Assembly (NCBI GenBank): GCA_963780655.1
Contig: CAWACP010000006.1
Coordinates: forward strand, 310,001-374,000
Direction: 5' to 3'
DNA from: CAWACP01 sp963780655
GTDB taxonomy: Bacteria > Acidobacteriota > Terriglobia > Bryobacterales > Bryobacteraceae
DNA length: 64,000 bases
Under the pieces are notes generated by a model. That model saw nothing but the letters and a program-made list of their open reading frames with translations, was not told where the DNA came from and did no database searches. Of the stretch, positions 59,950 to 64,000 are shown piece after piece (position 1 is the stretch's first letter; every line of letters begins with the position of its first letter). The translations under genes and the position numbers were made by a program.

Positions 59950-60666
59950 TTAGTTCGCGTACAGGTTGATCTGCCCGATGCCGCCGCTCACGTCCACGTG
60001 GATCGTCGCCTTTGCGGTGTTGTTGTCGTAGATGTCGTTCACCCAGCGATCGCCGTTCTTGTGCAGGCCTTCCACGTGGACGCCGCCGATGCCGCCGTGC
60101 GCCGTGGCCACGATGCCGGCCGTGTTGGGCAGATATACATCCGCCTCGCCGATGCCGCCGTTGATCTTCACGTCGTAATCGCGTTTCGGGCGGCCGCGCA
60201 GGTCCGTCGATACCTGGCCGACGCCCATGTTGACCACCAGGCCGCGCAGATCGAGCGCGCCAAGATCCAGCTTGCTTTCGCCGGCGCCGCAGTTAACGTC
60301 CAGATCGAGCGGTACGTTGTCGTTGAAGCGCAGATCCCACGAGTAATTCACGTGGCCCATCGACGATGTGCCCTTCGGCTGGCGAATCTGCAGCAGCCCG
60401 CGGAAACTCCCGCCGTCGTAAGTTACCTCGGGTTTCCAGTCGTCGTGGTTGTAAGTGAAATCCGCGTCCAGCAGCTTGCCGGCGCCGCCTTCAATGCGCA
60501 GTTGACCCGTGCCCATCTGGATCTCGGCGCGGACGCTCTCCGCCCGCCCTACGTCGATACTCTGGCGGTAGTGTTTCGTCCAGCGGTCGGGGACGTCGTT
60601 GAAGGTGCATCCGGCCAATGCAAGGGCGAGGCAGCCCGCGGTCAGAGCGGGCAGACATCGTGTCAT
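59950..60666 (-). CDS. Lipoprotein with a toastrack/LiaF-like adhesin fold
   Basis: 238 residues. The signal ends in the lipobox LAGC with Cys20. The rest is a beta-helix-like fold with repeated ...VNCGAGESKLDLGAL, VNMGVGQVSTDLRG, INGGIGEADVYLP and HGGIGGVHVEG turns, typical of DUF4097/toastrack domains. Such proteins sense or stabilise the envelope. It is 11 bp after the SRPBCC gene on the same strand, so it may belong to that operon. A role in envelope stress is inferred from the fold only. Confidence 0.85.
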   Translation of the reverse strand: MTRCLPALTAGCLALALAGCTFNDVPDRWTKHYRQSIDVGRAESVRAEIQMGTGQLRIEGGAGKLLDADFTYNHDDWKPEVTYDGGSFRGLLQIRQPKGTSSMGHVNYSWDLRFNDNVPLDLDVNCGAGESKLDLGALDLRGLVVNMGVGQVSTDLRGRPKRDYDVKINGGIGEADVYLPNTAGIVATAHGGIGGVHVEGLHKNGDRWVNDIYDNNTAKATIHVDVSGGIGQINLYAN

Positions 60667-60677
60667 AGCACTTAATG

Positions 60678-61424
60678 CTACGCACAAACATCGGCCTGTT
60701 GTTCCGGAAATATGCGGCGAAGCCTTCCCTCGAAGCCGCTGCGCAGCTCGGCAACGGCGGATTCCGGCAGATCGTATGTGGCGACGTTCACCCAGAAACC
60801 GGCCTTCGGACCATAGAGTGAGCAGGCCAGATGCACCATGGCGTCGTTCTTCCCGGGCACAAGCCACCAGGCGCAACGCTCGCCTTCGAGGTGCGCATCG
60901 GCCGGGCGCAACTCGCCCAGAAGCTCCCATGTCCGGTCCAGCGATTCCCCCGAAACACCGTATACGTCGAAGTTGCGCGCCTGGGCGCCGCGATGCCGCG
61001 TCAGGCCGTGCCGCATAACACGGAAGTAGATGGGCCAGCCCGTTCTCGTACCGTTGAACTCATGCTCCCAGCCGGCCGCATCCGGGAAACCGGAATGCAC
61101 CAGCCGCAGAATGGTCGTGCCGCCGCGCGCTTCAATATAGTAATCCATGGCCAGGCGAACTTCGTCGGTTGATCCCGGCGCCTTTCGAATGCTGACCGTC
61201 CGGACGTGATGAGGCTTGTCCACCACCTCGTAGACGCCCCGGCCTTCCATACCGGGGCCCCAGGAGATGGAATACTCGCCACCGGGGCGCGGGTCCGTTT
61301 TCACTTCGGGCGCGAACCAGCGCTGAATCTCAGTGGCTTCAGTGATGGCTTTCCAGACCTCTTCCACAGGGGCCGGGATTTCGATGACAGTCTCATGCTG
61401 GCGCGTAGCCGGTGTCTCGCTCAT
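60678..61424 (-). CDS. SRPBCC/AHSA1-family protein
   Basis: 248 residues. The Bet v1-like domain begins with VIEIPAPVEEVWKAITEATEIQRWFAPE and continues to about residue 150. An additional C-terminal domain (about 160-248) has EGERCAWWLVPGKNDAMVHL. AHSA1 members bind Hsp90 or hydrophobic ligands. The start overlaps the stop of the regulator gene (ATGA). The regulator-SRPBCC pair is common in bacteria. Confidence 0.88.
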   Translation of the reverse strand: MSETPATRQHETVIEIPAPVEEVWKAITEATEIQRWFAPEVKTDPRPGGEYSISWGPGMEGRGVYEVVDKPHHVRTVSIRKAPGSTDEVRLAMDYYIEARGGTTILRLVHSGFPDAAGWEHEFNGTRTGWPIYFRVMRHGLTRHRGAQARNFDVYGVSGESLDRTWELLGELRPADAHLEGERCAWWLVPGKNDAMVHLACSLYGPKAGFWVNVATYDLPESAVAELRSGFEGRLRRIFPEQQADVCA

Positions 61425-62026
61425 TTGTCCTCCTCATCGGGCACGTCGGGAATCAATGGCCATGAACCCAGCAGCAGGCGATAGCTGCGGCCGCCGGGGG
61501 CACTCTGGTCGTGATACTTCGCTATAAGCTGCGTAAAGGCATCGGTTAGGTCCGCCGTGAAGGCGCTGCGGTCGGCTGCCGATCGGAATCGGATCTCGGC
61601 TTCAGCGGTCAGGGTCGGCAGGGTCTTTCCGGCGCGCTCGGCACGGCGCCGCAGGCCGGCCACTTCCTTGATGAGCCGCGCGGCGCAGGCCACCAGATAG
61701 GCCGACGACAGTCGATCGGCCATCGTCGCGGGGTCCGGCCGCAACGAACCGAGGCTGCCCGGATCGATCATCCAGGAGCGCGCCTTCGAGCGCAGCAGTC
61801 GCTCGGTGCAGTTGCCCTTCCGGCGTTCCTCGACAAACTCCACCAGGCCCGCGGATTCCAGCTCCCGCAGGTGGTAATTGACGAGTTGCCGGGGCATGGC
61901 AAGACGCCGGGCCACGCCACTGGCCGAATCGGTCTCGGAGAGCGATTGCAGGATGCGGATGCGCGCGGGCTTGAGCAGCGCTGCGGCAGCTTCGAGGTCG
62001 TCGATGATGCCGAGCGCAGCGGGCAT
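61421..62026 (-). CDS. ArsR-type helix-turn-helix regulator
   Basis: 201 residues. The winged helix spans about 5-85: LLKPARIRILQSLSETDSAS, VARRLAMPRQLVNYHLRELE (recognition helix) and LVEFVEERRKGNCTERLL. A helical C-terminal region (about 100-195) follows. No metal-binding cysteines are clustered, so it is not an arsenic sensor. It is coupled to the SRPBCC gene by a 4-bp overlap and has a consensus promoter placing initiation at the ATG. Autoregulation is likely. Confidence 0.85.
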   Translation of the reverse strand: MPAALGIIDDLEAAAALLKPARIRILQSLSETDSASGVARRLAMPRQLVNYHLRELESAGLVEFVEERRKGNCTERLLRSKARSWMIDPGSLGSLRPDPATMADRLSSAYLVACAARLIKEVAGLRRRAERAGKTLPTLTAEAEIRFRSAADRSAFTADLTDAFTQLIAKYHDQSAPGGRSYRLLLGSWPLIPDVPDEEDK

Positions 62027-62033
62027 GGTATCG

Positions 62034-62062
62034 ACATTACTGCCGAAGACTAATTTTGTCAA
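62034..62062 (-). promoter_or_regulatory. Consensus promoter of the ArsR-SRPBCC operon
   Basis: TTGACA (62057-62062), a 17-nt spacer and TAATGT (62034-62039) on the minus strand. Only 7 nt separate the -10 box from the ATG at 62026, so the mRNA should be leaderless. Confidence 0.7.
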
Positions 62063-62129
62063 GGAAAATACTGGGTTCGGCAAAACCCGGTACACTGAAA
62101 GCGCAGGCCGCCGGTCTGCGTACTCATAA

Positions 62130-62666
62130 ATGACTCAGAAAATACGTTCCACGACCATACTGTGCGTCCGCAGGGATGGCAAAGTCGTGATGGCGGGCGA
62201 TGGACAGGTTACCCTCGGGCACGAGGTCCTGAAGGCCTCGGCGAAGAAGCTTCGCCGCTTGTACAACAATCGCATTGTGGCCGGCTTCGCCGGCTCCACC
62301 GCCGACGCGTTCGCGCTGTTCGCGCGCTTCGAAACCAAGCTGGAGCAGTTCAACGGCAATCTTTCGCGCTCGGTGGTGGAGCTGGCAAAGGAATGGCGGA
62401 CCGATCGCGTGCTGCGCCATCTGGAAGCCCTGCTGGTGGTGGCCGACAACGAAAAGACCTACATCGTGAGCGGCAACGGCGATGTGATCGAGCCCGATAA
62501 CAACATCGCGGCCATCGGATCGGGCGGGCCGTTCGCCACCGCCGCGGCCACCGCGCTGGTCGAGAACACGAAGCTGGGAGCGAAGGAAATCGCCGAGAAG
62601 GCCATGACCATCGCGGGCCGAATCTGTATTTACACGAACGAGAACTTCTCGTTCGAGGAGCTGTAA
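62130..62666 (+). CDS. hslV: ATP-dependent protease subunit HslV (ClpQ)
   Basis: 178 residues. The proteasome-like peptidase pairs with HslU. The catalytic Thr after propeptide removal is Thr8 in RSTTILCVRRDG, giving a 7-residue propeptide. VVMAGDGQVTLGHEVLK, RLYNNRIVAGFAGSTADAFALF and NIAAIGSGGPFATAAA fit the family. It is 3 bp upstream of hslU. The 5' region includes TACACT at 62091-62096 and no clear Shine-Dalgarno. Confidence 0.96.
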   Translation: MTQKIRSTTILCVRRDGKVVMAGDGQVTLGHEVLKASAKKLRRLYNNRIVAGFAGSTADAFALFARFETKLEQFNGNLSRSVVELAKEWRTDRVLRHLEALLVVADNEKTYIVSGNGDVIEPDNNIAAIGSGGPFATAAATALVENTKLGAKEIAEKAMTIAGRICIYTNENFSFEEL

Positions 62667-62668
62667 TC

Positions 62669-64000
62669 ATGGTGATCTATCTGCCGGCCCAGTCTGGTGA
62701 TAACGAAGTGCTGCTGGATGAGCTGACGCCCCGCGAAATCGTACAGGAGCTCGACAAGTACGTGGTCGGACAGGCCGACGCGAAGCGCGCCGTGGCCATC
62801 GCGCTGCGCAACCGCATCCGCCGTCAGAAGCTCGATCCCGAGATGGCCGACGAGGTGATGCCCAAAAACATCCTGATGATCGGGCCCACCGGAGTCGGCA
62901 AGACGGAAATCGCGCGGCGCCTGGCGAGGCTGGCCAATTCGCCGTTTCTGAAGGTGGAGGCCAGCAAATTCACCGAGGTGGGCTATGTGGGCCGCGATGT
63001 CGAATCGATGATCCGCGATCTGGTGGACATCGCCATCGACATGGTTCGTGAGGAGCGGCTGGACGAAGTGGCCGAGCGAGCCGAGAAGAACGCGGAGGAG
63101 CGCCTGCTCGATCTGCTGATGCCGCCGCAGCAGGAAGCCAGCGAGAGCGCCGACCGCACACGCGAGAAGCTGCGCGACAAGCTCCGCTCGGGCAAGCTGG
63201 ACGATCGCATGGTGGAGATCGAGGTGAAGGAGCGCGGGCCCACGTTCGAGATCGCCAGCAACATGGGCATCGAAGAGATGGACATCAATCTGAAGGATGT
63301 CCTGCCCGGTCTCTTCGGCCAGCGCACCAAGAAGCGCAAAATGCGCGTCGCCGAAGCCATCGATTATCTGATCCAGGAAGAGGAGCAGAAGCTCATCGAT
63401 ATGGAGCAGGTGACCAGGGTTGCGCTCGAGCGCGTGGAGCGCAACGGCATCATTTTCCTCGACGAGGTGGACAAGATTGCCGGGCGCGAGGGCGGCCACG
63501 GGCCCGACGTGAGCCGCGAGGGCGTGCAACGCGACATCCTGCCCATTGTCGAAGGCACCACGGTAAACACGCGCCACGGTTTCGTGCGCACGGACCATAT
63601 CCTGTTCATCGCCGCCGGCGCTTTCCATGTCTCCAGGCCTTCGGACCTGATCCCGGAGCTGCAGGGCCGCTTTCCCATTCGCGTGGAGCTGAAATCGCTG
63701 ACCGAGGAAGATTTCATCCGCATCCTGAAAGAGCCCAAGAACGCGCTGGTGAAGCAGTATATTGCTTTGCTGGACACCGAAGGCATCCGTCTCAACTTCA
63801 CCGATGAGGCGCTGCAGGAAATCTCGCGATTCGCCGCCGCGGTGAACGAATCCTCCGAGAACATCGGCGCGCGGCGCTTGCACACCATCATGGAGAAGCT
63901 GCTCGAAGAGGTCTCGTTCCAGGGCCCCGATCTCAAGAAGAAGAACGTGCGCGTGGACGCGAACTTCGTGCGCAGGCAGCTCGCCGACATCGTGAAGGAC
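62669..64000 (+). CDS. hslU: ATP-dependent protease ATPase subunit HslU (ClpY), 3' end off the window
   Basis: 444 codons are visible and the frame is open at the edge. The AAA+ core has Walker A GPTGVGKTEIARRLA, the pore motif KFTEVGYVGRDV, Walker B GIIFLDEVDKI and sensor 2 with ENIGARRLHTIMEKLLEEVSF. The I-domain lies between about 110 and 240. HslU unfolds substrates and feeds them to HslV. The ATG at 62669 has GAGGAG 8 nt upstream. The visible length is close to the full family length, so few residues are missing. Confidence 0.96.
   Translation, partial: MVIYLPAQSGDNEVLLDELTPREIVQELDKYVVGQADAKRAVAIALRNRIRRQKLDPEMADEVMPKNILMIGPTGVGKTEIARRLARLANSPFLKVEASKFTEVGYVGRDVESMIRDLVDIAIDMVREERLDEVAERAEKNAEERLLDLLMPPQQEASESADRTREKLRDKLRSGKLDDRMVEIEVKERGPTFEIASNMGIEEMDINLKDVLPGLFGQRTKKRKMRVAEAIDYLIQEEEQKLIDMEQVTRVALERVERNGIIFLDEVDKIAGREGGHGPDVSREGVQRDILPIVEGTTVNTRHGFVRTDHILFIAAGAFHVSRPSDLIPELQGRFPIRVELKSLTEEDFIRILKEPKNALVKQYIALLDTEGIRLNFTDEALQEISRFAAAVNESSENIGARRLHTIMEKLLEEVSFQGPDLKKKNVRVDANFVRRQLADIVKD

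Noticed and set aside
1..64000. CRISPR arrays, rRNA operons, prophage structural genes
   Set aside because: No regularly spaced identical repeats, no rRNA-like sequence, and no phage capsid, terminase or tail genes were seen. The Cys-rich secreted proteins were considered as tail fibres but have signal peptides and no phage neighbours.

Overview
The window looks like a piece of an Acidobacteriota chromosome, probably of the Bryobacterales/Solibacter type. This is an inference from the sequence: high G+C, an ADOP-type duplicated FtsX permease, a Ser/Thr kinase fused to a TolB-like propeller, a Tat-exported Gfo/Idh/MocA dehydrogenase next to a sugar isomerase, a GH172 (DUF2961) enzyme, and many dispersed intergenic palindromes. 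No rRNA, intact tRNA or CRISPR array was seen.

Layout. 1-5.4 kb: the 5' end of a Fur-family regulator, a BON-domain protein, a class III aminotransferase, a MauE/DoxX-thioredoxin fusion and a lone histidine ammonia-lyase. 5.4-10.4 kb: an accessory patch. It holds a 3' tRNA fragment, an IS3-type remnant, a hybrid sensor histidine kinase, a small secreted ORF and a decayed IS6-type element. The patch appears to sit inside a small helix-hairpin-helix (Cdd1-like) gene whose two halves flank it. 10.4-27 kb: mostly housekeeping and sugar genes (threonine synthase, GH172 plus cupin, PfkB kinase, a membrane glycosyltransferase, a DapF homologue with altered active-site residues, cobalamin adenosyltransferase, an FHS sugar permease with a ROK kinase, an FAD monooxygenase, TypA/BipA, Der). 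27-31.4 kb: an ADOP permease, a VapBC toxin-antitoxin pair and a rearranged interval in which the vapB/aminotransferase promoter region is duplicated.

31.4-39.7 kb: one compact, probably co-transcribed run: argD-like aminotransferase, peroxiredoxin, thiE, pyrD, ridA, a polysaccharide flippase, a methyltransferase, a frameshifted GT4 and a GT2. From pyrD to the GT2 every junction is a 4-bp ATGA or TTGA overlap. The surface-polysaccharide theme continues through two large cysteine-rich secreted proteins of unknown family, a methyltransferase, an O-antigen ligase-like protein and an FkbM methyltransferase (to 48.1 kb). 48-62 kb: carbohydrate and regulatory genes (sugar isomerase and oxidoreductase, O-methyltransferase, DedA-like protein, RlmA-like rRNA methyltransferase, GH28-like enzyme, Ser/Thr kinase-TolB, pirin, a toastrack lipoprotein, an ArsR-type regulator with an SRPBCC protein). 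62.1-64 kb: hslV and the start of hslU.

Two themes recur. Short palindromic repeats of at least four families sit in many intergenic gaps and sometimes supply stop codons. Many transcription units have a -10-like hexamer only 6-8 nt before the start codon and no Shine-Dalgarno, which suggests widespread leaderless transcripts. The least explained items are the secreted protein pair at 39.9-44.8 kb, the DapF homologue lacking catalytic Cys and His, the split Cdd1 gene with its insertion, and the duplicated vapB promoter interval.
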